Shown piece by piece: positions 17,834-26,590 of a stretch of 64,000 nt of DNA. The position numbers and the translations under genes are program-made. Position 1 is the stretch's first letter. Each line of letters starts with the position of its first letter. The notes under the pieces were generated by a model. The model was not told where the DNA came from, did no database searches, and saw only the letters and a list, made by a program, of their open reading frames with translations. This stretch comes from Tabrizicola_A sp965284335 (GTDB taxonomy: Bacteria; Pseudomonadota; Alphaproteobacteria; Rhodobacterales; Rhodobacteraceae), in the NCBI RefSeq assembly GCF_965284335.1, contig NZ_OZ260076.1; one strand, given 5' to 3'.

Positions 17834-18489
17834 CATTTGATGCCACCCTTTTCATCCGGCTCTCGCCCCGGCCTTGGGCGGTAAGCCGGTAGCGACCAGT
17901 TAAACCAAATGGCAGCGCAGCGGATTATGGCGGCGGTCACCAGCCCCGCCAGCATCGCCCATTCGCGCGGCAGATCAGCCCAGAGGCCCAGAAGAAACAC
18001 CGCCGCCCCGGCGGCCGAGGCGGAAACGTAAATATCCTTGCGCATCACGATTGACGGCTCTTGCCCCAGAATGTCGCGCAGAATGCCGCCGAAAGAGGCG
18101 GTGATCACCCCCATCACCAGCGCCACCAGTGGCCCTGCACCTGCGTCCAATCCCTTGGCCGCGCCGGCAATCGTGACAAGCGCCATCCCGAATGCGTCAA
18201 GATACAAAAGCAGCCGATAGCGCGACGACACCCGATGCGCGGTGAAATGCGCCACCCCCGCCACCAACAGGCACAAGGCCACCGGCGTCGGGTTCACAAC
18301 CCAAAACACCGGCACACCCAACAAAAGGTCGCGCAGCGTCCCGCCGCCGATGCCGGTGATCACCCCCAGCCACATAAAGCCCAAGATGTCCATTTCCTTG
18401 CGCGAGGCGACCAGCGCGCCCGTCGTGGCAAAAACCACCGCTGCGGCAAGGTCCAGCATGGTCAGGATTGAGGCAAAATCGGTCATCAT
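17833..18489 (-). CDS. Trimeric intracellular cation channel (TRIC/UPF0126) family protein
   Basis: 218-residue membrane protein with two repeats of the UPF0126 fold. Visible are GALVASRKEMDILGFMWLG and GGGTLRDLLLG in the first repeat and GVITASFGGILRDILGQEPS in the second, each ending in the conserved RD pair; about seven membrane helices. Bacterial members form homotrimeric cation channels. Its 5' 293 bases are overlapped in another frame by the extended SMR gene, and its ATG lies just past the normal end of that gene. Confidence 0.88.
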   Translation of the reverse strand: MMTDFASILTMLDLAAAVVFATTGALVASRKEMDILGFMWLGVITGIGGGTLRDLLLGVPVFWVVNPTPVALCLLVAGVAHFTAHRVSSRYRLLLYLDAFGMALVTIAGAAKGLDAGAGPLVALVMGVITASFGGILRDILGQEPSIVMRKDIYVSASAAGAAVFLLGLWADLPREWAMLAGLVTAAIIRCAAIWFNWSLPAYRPRPGREPDEKGGIK

Positions 18490-18829
18490 GGCAATAGTGA
18501 TTCACGGCGCTGGAAAACAGGTGAATGACCAAGACCCCGGCCATGATCATCGCCAACCCCAAAATCGCAGCGGTATCCAGCACCTGCTTTTGCCACACCC
18601 ATGCGACAGCGGTGATCAGCACAATGCCCAGCCCCGACCACAGCGCATAGACCACCCCAGTCGGCAGCACCCGCAAGGGCACCGACAAGAGCCAAAACGC
18701 CCCGGCATAGCCAAAGATCGCAATCAAACTGGGCACCAGACGGGTAAAGCTGGCCGAGCGGGCCAACGCGGTTGTCGCCACCACCTCCAGCACGATGGCC
18801 CCAAGTAGGAAGAGATAGGTTTTCATCAT
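18197..18829 (-). CDS. Small multidrug resistance (EmrE-like) exporter with out-of-frame C-terminal extension
   Basis: Residues 1-111 form a complete SMR protein: four hydrophobic helices, the essential Glu in AIVLEVVATTALA (E15), and WSGLGIVLIT near 64. EmrE ends at about this point in a His; here the codon after the final His (H111) is TAT rather than a stop, and the frame runs on for 99 codons. That extension is antiregular Gly/Ala/His-rich text encoded by an alternative frame of the downstream TRIC gene, so it is not homologous protein. A stop-loss substitution (TAA or TAG to TAT) or a sequencing error explains it. RBS GAGGGCGG precedes the ATG. Confidence 0.75.
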   Translation of the reverse strand: MMKTYLFLLGAIVLEVVATTALARSASFTRLVPSLIAIFGYAGAFWLLSVPLRVLPTGVVYALWSGLGIVLITAVAWVWQKQVLDTAAILGLAMIMAGVLVIHLFSSAVNHYCHDDRFCLNPDHAGPCRSGGFCHDGRAGRLAQGNGHLGLYVAGGDHRHRRRDAARPFVGCAGVLGCEPDAGGLVPVGGGGGAFHRASGVVALSAAFVS

Positions 18830-18909
18830 GCGCCGCCCTCCATCGGCGTAACCCTGTCACGGCGGCCAAGGGCAGGCAAGTCACGGCGCGGGTCTTTGGA
18901 AAGGCGGGG

Positions 18910-19317
18910 CTATGGCAGGGCTGCAGCCCATACCTCAACCTCGACCTTGAACTCGGGCCGCGAAAAGCCCGAAATCAGCAATAGGGTCGAGGCGGGGGGA
19001 TCACCCACATCGGCCATGAAGGCATCGCGGGCGGCCATATAGGCGGGCAAATCGGCCCGGTCCGTCAACCATGCGGTGATGTGGCAGATATCGGCAGGCC
19101 CCATACCACCTTCGGCCAGAATGGCGGCAATATTGCCAAAGCAGATCGCCGCCTGTGCGCCCACATCGGGCGGGATCGTGCCATCAACCGCCAGCCCCAA
19201 TTGCCCCGAGCTGCGGATGATCCGCGCGCCGGGCGGCACTTCAACCCCATGGGCATAGCGGGCCAAAGGGGGGGCAATGCTGGCTGGGGTCAGGCGGCGC
19301 ATATGTGTCTTGTTCAT
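18910..19317 (-). CDS. RidA family protein (reactive intermediate deaminase-like)
   Basis: About 135 residues of the RidA/YjgF fold: LTPASIAPPLARYAHGVEVPP at the N-terminus, RIIRSSGQLGLAVDGTIPPDV, and the C-terminal LLLISGFSRPEFKVEVEVWA, where typical RidA has a catalytic Arg near VARPDF. Members deaminate enamine/imine intermediates or act on other substrates. The start is uncertain: 19317 (MNKTHMRR) or 19302 (MRRLT) would both give a normal N-terminus, and neither has a strong RBS. Stands apart from the SMR gene. Confidence 0.85.
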   Translation of the reverse strand: MNKTHMRRLTPASIAPPLARYAHGVEVPPGARIIRSSGQLGLAVDGTIPPDVGAQAAICFGNIAAILAEGGMGPADICHITAWLTDRADLPAYMAARDAFMADVGDPPASTLLLISGFSRPEFKVEVEVWAAALP

Positions 19318-19469
19318 CCAGCAAAGATCGCATCGGTTTGCAGGTTTTGACAATGGCGCAAAGCCCGCCTTCTGCACCGCAAGAAAATTATCCCCCACAC
19401 CCCCGTTTTCCTTTTGCCATGGGATGGGGGGTTTGGCCTATCTTGCGCCGACAGCGACAGGAGACAGAC

Positions 19470-20165
19470 ATGGCCCGCAAATTGGTTTTGATCCGCCACG
19501 GTGACGATCCGCCGGATGACAGGGTGGTGACCTTTGCGGTCGAGGCTGGCTTTACGCCTGAGATTTGGCGCCCTTTCAAAGGGGACAAATTGCCCGAACC
19601 CACCGCCGATGTGGCAGGCTCGGTGATCTATGGCGGGCCGTTCAATGTGTTTGACGAGGACAAGCACCCTTTCCTGCGTGACGAGGCGGCATGGATCCGC
19701 GCCTGCATGGCGCGCGACATTCCGCTTTTGGGCATTTGTCAGGGTGCGCAGCAAATCGCACGGGTGATGGGGGCCGAGGTGGGGCCGCCCGAAAGCGGGC
19801 TGCATGAGTTCGGCTATTACCCGATCTCGCCCACGCCCGAGGGGCGCGATTTCCTGCCCGAAACCATCCCGATGACGCAGGCGCATTTCCACACCTTTGC
19901 CATCCCCGAAGGCGCTGTGCATCTGGCCTCAAGCCCGATGTATCCCAATCAGGCCTTCCGCATCGGTGACAAGGTTTATGGCTTTCAGTTCCACCCCGAA
20001 TGCACGATCGAAGGCTTTCGGCGCTGGCAATCGGCCCCTTGGGCGGCCTATGGCAAACCCGGCGTGCAAACCCGCGCCGAACAAGACGCGCTGATGATGG
20101 AGGCTGATGCCAAACAGGCCGCCTGGTTCTACGACTTTTTAGAAAAGCTTTTTGGCCGCCCATGA
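19470..20165 (+). CDS. Type 1 glutamine amidotransferase (GMP-synthase-like)
   Basis: 231-residue class I amidotransferase domain without a synthetase partner. The nucleophile lies in GICQGAQQIA (C90) and the other catalytic residues in FQFHPEC (H175, E177). Standalone members of this kind include putative gamma-glutamyl hydrolases or transferases; the acceptor is unknown. The ATG at 19470 has GACAGGAGACAG just upstream. It opens a run of closely spaced genes: its last four bases overlap the ATG of the EamA gene. Confidence 0.88.
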   Translation: MARKLVLIRHGDDPPDDRVVTFAVEAGFTPEIWRPFKGDKLPEPTADVAGSVIYGGPFNVFDEDKHPFLRDEAAWIRACMARDIPLLGICQGAQQIARVMGAEVGPPESGLHEFGYYPISPTPEGRDFLPETIPMTQAHFHTFAIPEGAVHLASSPMYPNQAFRIGDKVYGFQFHPECTIEGFRRWQSAPWAAYGKPGVQTRAEQDALMMEADAKQAAWFYDFLEKLFGRP

Positions 20166-21049
20166 CAAAACCCGCCCTGTCCCAGCGCAACCCCCAAGCT
20201 TATGGCGTGTTTTTGACGCTGGCCGGGGTGATGATCTTTGTGCCTGACGCGCTGGTGATGCGGCTGATCGGCGGCGACATGCTGGCCTTGGCCTTTTGGC
20301 GGGGGCTGTTGGCGGGCAGCATCTTTCTGGCCGCCAACCTGATCTTGGCGCGCCACACCATGCCGCGTCGGGGTGAGTGGTTTGACAAAAAGGGGCTTTT
20401 GGTGATCGCGCTGAACGCGGCGGGCATGATCACTTGGTGTTCCGCGATGGAATATACCACGGCGGCCAATGCGCTTTTGGTGCTGGCCACTGCCCCCTTT
20501 ATTGCCGCCCTTTTGTCATGGCTGACCTTGCGCGAAACGATTGACCGGGCAACAGCGCTGGCCATTGGGCTGGTGTTTCTGGGCGTGTTGGTCATCGCCT
20601 CGGGCAGCCTTGGGAAAGGGCGGCTTTTGGGCGATGGCTTTGCGCTGATGAACGCTACGGCGATTGCGGCCTATTATGTCACGCTGCGCACCACGGGGCG
20701 GCGCAACATGCTGCCGCATGTGGCGCTGGGGTCGATACTTGGGGGCATCCTTGCCCTGCCCTTTGCCGATTTCGTGCCGGTTGACACCACCACGGCGCTG
20801 TTGATCTTTCTGTCGGGCGCCATCATCCTGCCCGGGGCGGCGGGGCTTTTGATGCTGGGGCCGCGCTATCTGCCTGCGCCCGAGGTGTCGATGATCACGC
20901 TTTTGGAGGTGATCCTTGGCCCCCTGCTGGTCTGGGCGGTGATTGGCGAAAACCCCGGCCAGATGACGCTGATCGGCGGGTCGGTGATTGTCATCACCGT
21001 GGCGCTGCACACCGCGCGGCGGCTGTCGCAGCCCCAAGGAGTGGTCTGA
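20162..21049 (+). CDS. EamA/DMT family transporter
   Basis: 295-residue inner-membrane transporter of the drug/metabolite superfamily with about ten helices arranged as two EamA repeats (first about 14-145, second about 155-285). WCSAMEYTTAANALLVLATAPFI in the first repeat and RYLPAPEVSMITLLEVILGP in the second are typical. Substrate unknown. Overlaps the amidotransferase by 4 bp (ATGA) and the next gene by one base, so it is translationally coupled to both. Confidence 0.88.
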   Translation: MTKPALSQRNPQAYGVFLTLAGVMIFVPDALVMRLIGGDMLALAFWRGLLAGSIFLAANLILARHTMPRRGEWFDKKGLLVIALNAAGMITWCSAMEYTTAANALLVLATAPFIAALLSWLTLRETIDRATALAIGLVFLGVLVIASGSLGKGRLLGDGFALMNATAIAAYYVTLRTTGRRNMLPHVALGSILGGILALPFADFVPVDTTTALLIFLSGAIILPGAAGLLMLGPRYLPAPEVSMITLLEVILGPLLVWAVIGENPGQMTLIGGSVIVITVALHTARRLSQPQGVV

Positions 21050-21645
21050 TGCGGCTTTTGGTCATCCACGCCCACCCCGTGCCCGAAAGCTTCAACAGCG
21101 CCTTGTGCAGGGCGGCGGTGGAAACCGCCCGTGCCGCAGGCCATGAGGTGCGGCTGATCGACCTTTACGCCGAGGGCTTCAACCCGGTGATGTCCGCCGA
21201 AGAACGCCGCGCCTATCATGACGATGGCCCGCCCCCACCCGATGTTGCCCCCCATATCGAGGCGCTGAAATGGGCCGAGGGGCTGATCTTTGTCTATCCG
21301 ACATGGTGGTATGCGCAGCCTGCGATGCTGAAGGGCTGGATGGACAGGGTCTGGCGGCCCGGCGTCACCTTTAGCGTGCCGACACCGACCGAACCGATGC
21401 GCCCTGCCCTGACCAATGTGCGGCTGATCGGGGTGATCACCACGCTCGGCTCGCCTTGGTGGTTCTGGACCTTTTTGATCGGTGCGCCGGGGCGGCGGAT
21501 GATCCTGCGCGGCTTGCGGTTTTGCACCGCGCGGCGGACAAAGACCTTTTGGCTGGGCCTGCACGAGATGGACACCCAAGACGCCACCACCCGCGCCCGC
21601 TATCTTGACCGCGTTCGCGCGCGGATCAGACACATTCCAGTCTAG
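21049..21645 (+). CDS. NAD(P)H-dependent oxidoreductase, flavodoxin-fold (quinone reductase/MdaB-like)
   Basis: 198-residue flavodoxin-like FMN/FAD protein: LLVIHAHPVPESFNSALCRA at the N-terminus binds the flavin phosphate, and FVYPTWWYAQPAMLKGWMDRV near residue 84 is the family signature for NQO1/KefF-type reductases. Role within this gene run is unknown; it may supply electrons or detoxify quinones. Coupled to the EamA gene (TGATG). Confidence 0.88.
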   Translation: MRLLVIHAHPVPESFNSALCRAAVETARAAGHEVRLIDLYAEGFNPVMSAEERRAYHDDGPPPPDVAPHIEALKWAEGLIFVYPTWWYAQPAMLKGWMDRVWRPGVTFSVPTPTEPMRPALTNVRLIGVITTLGSPWWFWTFLIGAPGRRMILRGLRFCTARRTKTFWLGLHEMDTQDATTRARYLDRVRARIRHIPV

Positions 21646-21654
21646 GAGGCTGCC

Positions 21655-22440
21655 ATGGGCCATATCGGCGCTTGGGCGGATCTGACCGCCCCAGAGTTTC
21701 AGGCCCTTGACCGCAAGGGGGCGGTGGCGATCCTGCCAATCGGGGCGATCGAACAGCACGGGCCGCATCTGGCGATGGGGGTTGACCGCGATCTGACGCT
21801 GGCGGTGCTGGACCGCGCCCTGCCCTTGGTCGCGCCGGGGCTGACGGTGCTGACCCTGCCCGTGCAGGCCATTGGCAAAAGCACCGAGCATGAGGCTTGG
21901 CCCGGCACGCTGTCCTTGTCGGCCGAGACCTTGTGCCGGGTCTTGCACGACATCGCCGCTTCGGTCGCGCGGGCGGGGGTGGGGCGGTTGATGATCGTCA
22001 ACGGCCATGGTGGCAACCGGGCGCTTCTGGAGATGACCTGCCGCGATCTGCGCGCCCGCCTTGGGCTGATCACGGCGCATGTGGCGTGGGATGATCTGGC
22101 AGATGCGGCGGCGGTTGTCGGCGCAGAGGAGGCAGCGAACGGGCTGCATGCCGGCGATGTGGAGACCTCGGCCATGCTGGCGGCCCATCCGGGCAAGGTG
22201 CGCCAAGCGCTGGCGCAGGATTTCGGATCGGCGCATCGGGATTGGGCCTTGGCGCATCCCGGTCTGGGCTTGGGCGCGGCGGCGCTGCGGCCGGGCTGGC
22301 TGATGGGCGATCTGAACCCCAAAGGCGCCGTGGGCAATGCCGCCGCCGCAACCGCCGCCAAGGGCGAGGTTCTGCTGGACAATGCCGCGCGCGCCCTTGC
22401 CCGCCTGATTGCCGATTTCGCCCGCTTTTCTCCCGGTTGA
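21655..22440 (+). CDS. Creatininase family amidohydrolase
   Basis: 261-residue metal-dependent hydrolase of the creatininase fold. Metal ligands are visible in PIGAIEQHGPHLAMGVD (E33, H35, D44), NGHGGN (H118 region) and HAGDVETS (a late Glu). Members open cyclic amides (creatinine), deformylate FAPy or process other lactam or amide bonds, so the true substrate is open. It starts 9 bp after the oxidoreductase with AGGAGG upstream and is 3 bp from the amidohydrolase gene. Confidence 0.88.
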   Translation: MGHIGAWADLTAPEFQALDRKGAVAILPIGAIEQHGPHLAMGVDRDLTLAVLDRALPLVAPGLTVLTLPVQAIGKSTEHEAWPGTLSLSAETLCRVLHDIAASVARAGVGRLMIVNGHGGNRALLEMTCRDLRARLGLITAHVAWDDLADAAAVVGAEEAANGLHAGDVETSAMLAAHPGKVRQALAQDFGSAHRDWALAHPGLGLGAAALRPGWLMGDLNPKGAVGNAAAATAAKGEVLLDNAARALARLIADFARFSPG

Positions 22441-22443
22441 CCC

Positions 22444-23667
22444 ATGCCAAAGCTTATTCGCAACATCGCCGTGCCGCGCCGCCTTTTGGCCAATCCTGAC
22501 CGCTTTGGCGGCAAGGCCGAGGGCGATTTGCAGCGCGGCGATCTTCTGGTGATGGGCGATCAGGTGATCGGCTTTACCCAGACCCCGCCCGAGGGCGCGC
22601 AGGTCACAAACGGCGCAGGACGCATTCTGTTGCCGCCATTGGTTGAGCCGCATCTGCATCTGGACAAGGCCTTTACCCTGCCCCGCATGGGCGCGGTCGG
22701 CGGCGATCTGATGGCTGCCATTGCCGCGCAACAGGCCGATAAAGCGCGGTGGAGCGATGAGGACCTGCGCACCCGCGCGGGCCGCGCCCTGGCCGAGTTG
22801 CAGGCCGCTGGGGTGTCGCATGCCCGCAGCCATGTGGATTGGGGGCGCGGCGATGACCCCCACGCCACGCCGCGGGCTTGGGATGTGCTGGCCGAGGTGG
22901 CGCAGGAATGGGCCGGGCGCGTGACGCTGACGCTGTCTTGCCTGCCCGAGATCGACGCCTTTGCCGACCCCGCCACCGCTGCCCGCATCGCGGCCGATGT
23001 GGCGCGGGTGGGCGGCAGCCTTGGGGCCTGGTGTCTCGGCCATCCCAAACGGCGCGAGGGCTTTGCCGCCGCCTTCGATCTGGCCACCCGCCATGGGCTG
23101 GCCTTGGATTTTCACGTTGATGAGGGGCAGGAATCCAGCCTTGACGGGCTGGCGCTGATTGCGGCTGAGGCCCTGCGCACAGGCTTTCAGGGCCCGCTTC
23201 TCTGCGGCCATGCCGTCAGCCTGATGAACCGCCAAGGCGAGGATCTGACCCGGCTTCTGGCCGATATGGCGCGGGCGGGGATCAGCCTTTGCGCGCTGCC
23301 CACCACCAACCTTTATCTGCAATCGCGGCAGGGCGGCACGCCAGATCGGCGCGGCATCACCCGTCTGGCCGAGGCGGCAGCGGCGGGCGTCACCACCTGC
23401 CTTGGCACCGACAATGTGCAGGATGCCTTTTACCCGCTGGGCCGCCATGACCCGCTTTTGACGCTGGCCACTGCGATCCCGGCCCTGCATCTGGACCCGC
23501 CCTTTGGCGACCATCTGGCCCTGATCAGCGGCAATGCGGCCAAGGCCATGGGCCTTGGCCCGCTCTCGGTTGACCGCCTGCCCGCACATCGGCTGATGCT
23601 CGCCGAGGCGACCGATCTTGCCAGCCTGATCACCTCCCAACCCCCGCGCCGCCCGCTTTTGGCATGA
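22444..23667 (+). CDS. Cytosine-deaminase-like amidohydrolase
   Basis: 407-residue amidohydrolase-superfamily TIM barrel. Metal ligands appear in order: HLHLDK (H70, H72), FHVDEGQ with a His-Asp-Glu at about residue 225, CGHA at about 257, and LGTDNVQD with the catalytic Asp at about 322. This pattern is the CodA group, which deaminates cytosine, isocytosine, creatinine-like or aminotriazine rings. Three bases after the creatininase gene. Its neighbours suggest ring deamination, but the substrate is unknown. Confidence 0.88.
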   Translation: MPKLIRNIAVPRRLLANPDRFGGKAEGDLQRGDLLVMGDQVIGFTQTPPEGAQVTNGAGRILLPPLVEPHLHLDKAFTLPRMGAVGGDLMAAIAAQQADKARWSDEDLRTRAGRALAELQAAGVSHARSHVDWGRGDDPHATPRAWDVLAEVAQEWAGRVTLTLSCLPEIDAFADPATAARIAADVARVGGSLGAWCLGHPKRREGFAAAFDLATRHGLALDFHVDEGQESSLDGLALIAAEALRTGFQGPLLCGHAVSLMNRQGEDLTRLLADMARAGISLCALPTTNLYLQSRQGGTPDRRGITRLAEAAAAGVTTCLGTDNVQDAFYPLGRHDPLLTLATAIPALHLDPPFGDHLALISGNAAKAMGLGPLSVDRLPAHRLMLAEATDLASLITSQPPRRPLLA

Positions 23668-23766
23668 CACCGCTTCCATGGGCACCGCGCCCCGGTTTTC
23701 CTTGTGTGACCCCACGCGCCCCCGCGCTTAGGCTTTGCCGCCAAGATCCAGACGAAAAGGACCAGC

Positions 23767-25173
23767 ATGACCAGCATTTCGGGCAAGACCACGCTTGATT
23801 GGGCCGCCTTTGCCGCCGCACTCGCCCCGGTTGCGGTGATCGACGAGCCGGTTCTGGTCAAGAAACGCAGCCGCGATTTCTTTTGGTATTCCCCCATTCT
23901 GGACCGCCGCCTGAAGGCCTGTTTCGGCGATCTGGTGGCAAAACCGAAAACCCGCGAGGAATTGGCCCATTGCCTTTCGGTCGCCGCGCGCCACCGCGCG
24001 CCGATCACCCTGCGCGGCGGTGGGACCGGCAATTACGGCCAGTCGGTGCCCATGGAGGGCGGGTTGATCATCGACACCACCGACATGGGCCAGATCCTTG
24101 AAATCGGGCCGGATTTCGTTCGGGTCGAGGCGGGCTGCAACATTCTGGCGCTGAACACAGCCCTGCAGGCCCGGGGCCGCGAATTGCCGATCTTCCCCTC
24201 AACCCAAGACATTGCCACCATCGGCGGCTTTATCTCGGGCGGGTCGGCGGGGATTGGCACGGTCAGCCACGGGATGCTGCGCGATGCGGGCAATGTAATG
24301 GAAATCCGTGCCCTTTCAGCCGAGGAAACCCCGCGCGAGGTGGTGTTCACCGGCGATCAGATCAACATGATCCACCACGCTTGGGGCATCAACGGGGTCA
24401 TCACCGAACTCACCTTGCGCACCGTGCCGACCGAGGATTGGATCGGCTGCATGGTCACCTTTCAGAGCTACCCCGCCTGCCATGGCGCGGCGATTGCGCT
24501 GGCGCAGTCCGACACGATCCAGCGCAAGCTTTGTTCCACGCTCGATGCCCGGATCGGGGCCTATTTCGACAAGCTGCGCGGCATCGTGCCCGAGGGCCGG
24601 GCGATGCTGGTGACGCTGATCCCACGGCCGCAGATGGCGGCCTTCCGCGCCCTGATCGCCGGGCATGGCGGCGAGATCGCCCTTGCGATGGACGAGGCCG
24701 AGCGTCAGGCGCGCAAGCTGCCGCATGTCTTTGAATTCTCGTATAATCACACCACCTTGCAGGCCCTGAAAACCGACCGCAAGGTGACCTATCTGCAAAT
24801 CCTCTTCCCGGCCCCGGTCAACGTGGCAAAGGTGATCGAGGTGCAAGCCGCCTTGGGCGATGATGTGTTCATGCACCACGAATTCGCCCGCATGGGCGGC
24901 CAAGTGGTGTCTTTTGATCTGCCCTTGGTGCAATATACCACAGACGCGCGGCTTTATGAGATCATGGAGATTTACGAGGCGCATGGCTGCCCGGCCTCTG
25001 ATCCTCATTCCTGCATCATCGAAGAGGGTGGCATGAAAAAGGCCGATTACCGCCATCTGGCATGGAAAAAGCGGATGGACCCGATGGGGCTGCTCAACAC
25101 CCCGAAAACCCGCGAATGGGCGCGGGTGCGCGACATGGCGCCCGAGGCGATTGAGGCGCTGCACCCCAGCTAA
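23767..25173 (+). CDS. FAD-binding oxidoreductase (PCMH/GlcD-like)
   Basis: 468-residue flavoprotein with the PCMH-type FAD domain at about 55-235: AKPKTREELAHCLSVA, RGGGTGNYGQSVPMEGG (pyrophosphate loop), FPSTQDIATIGGFISGGSAG. The C-terminal domain is of the linked-oxidase type and ends MDPMGLLNTPKT, a motif seen in D-2-hydroxyacid and related dehydrogenases. Substrate unknown. An AAAGGACCAGC stretch precedes the ATG. 99 bp after the amidohydrolase and 24 bp before the PrpD-like gene. Confidence 0.85.
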   Translation: MTSISGKTTLDWAAFAAALAPVAVIDEPVLVKKRSRDFFWYSPILDRRLKACFGDLVAKPKTREELAHCLSVAARHRAPITLRGGGTGNYGQSVPMEGGLIIDTTDMGQILEIGPDFVRVEAGCNILALNTALQARGRELPIFPSTQDIATIGGFISGGSAGIGTVSHGMLRDAGNVMEIRALSAEETPREVVFTGDQINMIHHAWGINGVITELTLRTVPTEDWIGCMVTFQSYPACHGAAIALAQSDTIQRKLCSTLDARIGAYFDKLRGIVPEGRAMLVTLIPRPQMAAFRALIAGHGGEIALAMDEAERQARKLPHVFEFSYNHTTLQALKTDRKVTYLQILFPAPVNVAKVIEVQAALGDDVFMHHEFARMGGQVVSFDLPLVQYTTDARLYEIMEIYEAHGCPASDPHSCIIEEGGMKKADYRHLAWKKRMDPMGLLNTPKTREWARVRDMAPEAIEALHPS

Positions 25174-25197
25174 CCCCGCCCAAAAGGAGTGGCGCCG

Positions 25198-26526
25198 ATG
25201 TCTGCACCCTTGGTTGATTTCCTGCACTCTTTGCGCTGGCAGGATGTGCCCGCCCCGGTGCAAGAGCGCACCCGCGATTTTCTGGTCGACCTTCTGGGCG
25301 TGGCGACCGGCGGCATCGGCACGAAGCTCTCGCAGATCATCCGCGACCATGCCGCAGATCATTTTGCCGCCGGTCGTTCCTCGGCCCGGATGCTGCTTGA
25401 TGGCCGCCGCGTTAGCCCTGCCGGGGCCACCCTTGAAGGCGGCATGGTGATTGACGCCTATGACGCCCATGACGGCCACCGCCTGACCAAAGGCCACGCG
25501 GGCTGTGCCGCCCTGCCCGCCACGCTGGCCATGGCCGAGGCGACCGGCCAGATGGATGGCGGCGATCTCATGACCTGTCTGTTGCTTGGCTATGAGATCG
25601 GCACCCGCGCCGGTATCGCGCTGCACCGCACGGCCAATGACTATCACACCAGCGGCGCATGGATGGCGCTGTCTTGTGCCGCGATTGGCGCACGCTATCT
25701 GGGTCTTGGTGCCGACCAGACCCGCCACGGGCTTGGCATCGCCGAATATCACGGCCCGCGCAGCCAGATGATGCGCTGCATTGACGCGCCGACGATGGTC
25801 AAGGATGGCTCAGGCTGGGGCGGCATGGCAGGCGTCTCAGCGGCCTATATGGCACAATCGGGCTTTACCGGCGCGCCTGCGATCACCGCCGAAGGGGCCG
25901 ATGTGGCCGATCTCTGGGGCGATTTGGGCCAGACTTGGCGGGTGATGGAACAGTATTACAAGCCCTTCCCGGTCTGCCGTTGGGCACAGCCGCCCGTGCA
26001 GGCGGTGCTTTCGGTGATGCAGGGCCATGGCCTGACCTCGGCGCAGGTTGAACACATTGAAATCGTGACCTTTCACGAATCCCTTCGGCTGGCCACCCGC
26101 ACCCCCAAGACCACCGAAGAGGCGCAATATTCCACCGCCTTCCCCGCCGCTGTGGCCGCCGTGCGCGGCAGTATCGGCCCGGCGGACATCACCGAAACCG
26201 CCTTTGCCGATCCTGAAATCCGCCGTCTGGCCGAAGGGATGCGGGTCAGTGAATCCGATGCCTATAACGCCGCCTTCCCGGCCCGCCGCATCGCCCATGC
26301 GGTTGTGGTCCTGCGCGACGGCACCCGCCTGCAATCGCCCCCCACCGAGGCGCGTGGCGACCCCGAGGCGATGGTTCCGCGCGCCGAAATGCAGGCAAAG
26401 TTCCACGCCTCGGCCGATCCGGTTCTCGGGGTTGATCGCGCCTTAGCGCTCCGCCACGCGGTCGAAGATCTTGCGCCGGGCCAATCTGCCAAAACTCTGA
26501 CCGATCTCGCCACGGCGGCCATCTGA
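25198..26526 (+). CDS. MmgE/PrpD family protein
   Basis: 442-residue protein of the MmgE/PrpD fold. PrpD dehydrates 2-methylcitrate and related enzymes isomerise or dehydrate di/tricarboxylates, but many family members lie in unlinked catabolic clusters with unknown substrates. Visible blocks: EGGMVIDAYDAHDGHRLTKGHAG near residue 77 and KPFPVCRWAQPP near 255. ATG at 25198 is chosen over a GTG at 25189 because AAGGAG sits 8 bases upstream. No prpB or prpC lies nearby, so methylcitrate is unlikely. Confidence 0.88.
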   Translation: MSAPLVDFLHSLRWQDVPAPVQERTRDFLVDLLGVATGGIGTKLSQIIRDHAADHFAAGRSSARMLLDGRRVSPAGATLEGGMVIDAYDAHDGHRLTKGHAGCAALPATLAMAEATGQMDGGDLMTCLLLGYEIGTRAGIALHRTANDYHTSGAWMALSCAAIGARYLGLGADQTRHGLGIAEYHGPRSQMMRCIDAPTMVKDGSGWGGMAGVSAAYMAQSGFTGAPAITAEGADVADLWGDLGQTWRVMEQYYKPFPVCRWAQPPVQAVLSVMQGHGLTSAQVEHIEIVTFHESLRLATRTPKTTEEAQYSTAFPAAVAAVRGSIGPADITETAFADPEIRRLAEGMRVSESDAYNAAFPARRIAHAVVVLRDGTRLQSPPTEARGDPEAMVPRAEMQAKFHASADPVLGVDRALALRHAVEDLAPGQSAKTLTDLATAAI

Positions 26527-26546
26527 CAGGCCATTAGCCCGCCCAA

Positions 26547-26590
26547 AACCTCCCCTCCCCCTTTGTGGGGAGGGGATTGGGGTGGGGGTT
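26547..26590. repeat. GC-rich hairpin repeat, copy 2
   Basis: CCCCTCCCC (26552-26560) pairs with GGGGAGGGG (26567-26575), loop ctttgt; 26547-26577 is identical to 8064-8094. It separates the convergent stops of the PrpD-like gene and the FAD/GcvT gene and probably serves as terminator for both. Confidence 0.75.

Noticed and set aside
20866..23715. 949-codon open frame on the minus strand
   Set aside because: It lies opposite a run of well-supported plus-strand genes (EamA, oxidoreductase, creatininase, amidohydrolase) and has a basic, Arg/Gln/His-rich composition typical of antisense frames in high-GC DNA.
25198..26526. Methylcitrate dehydratase (prpD) proper
   Set aside because: No prpB or prpC neighbours; context is a different enzyme set, so only family membership is claimed.
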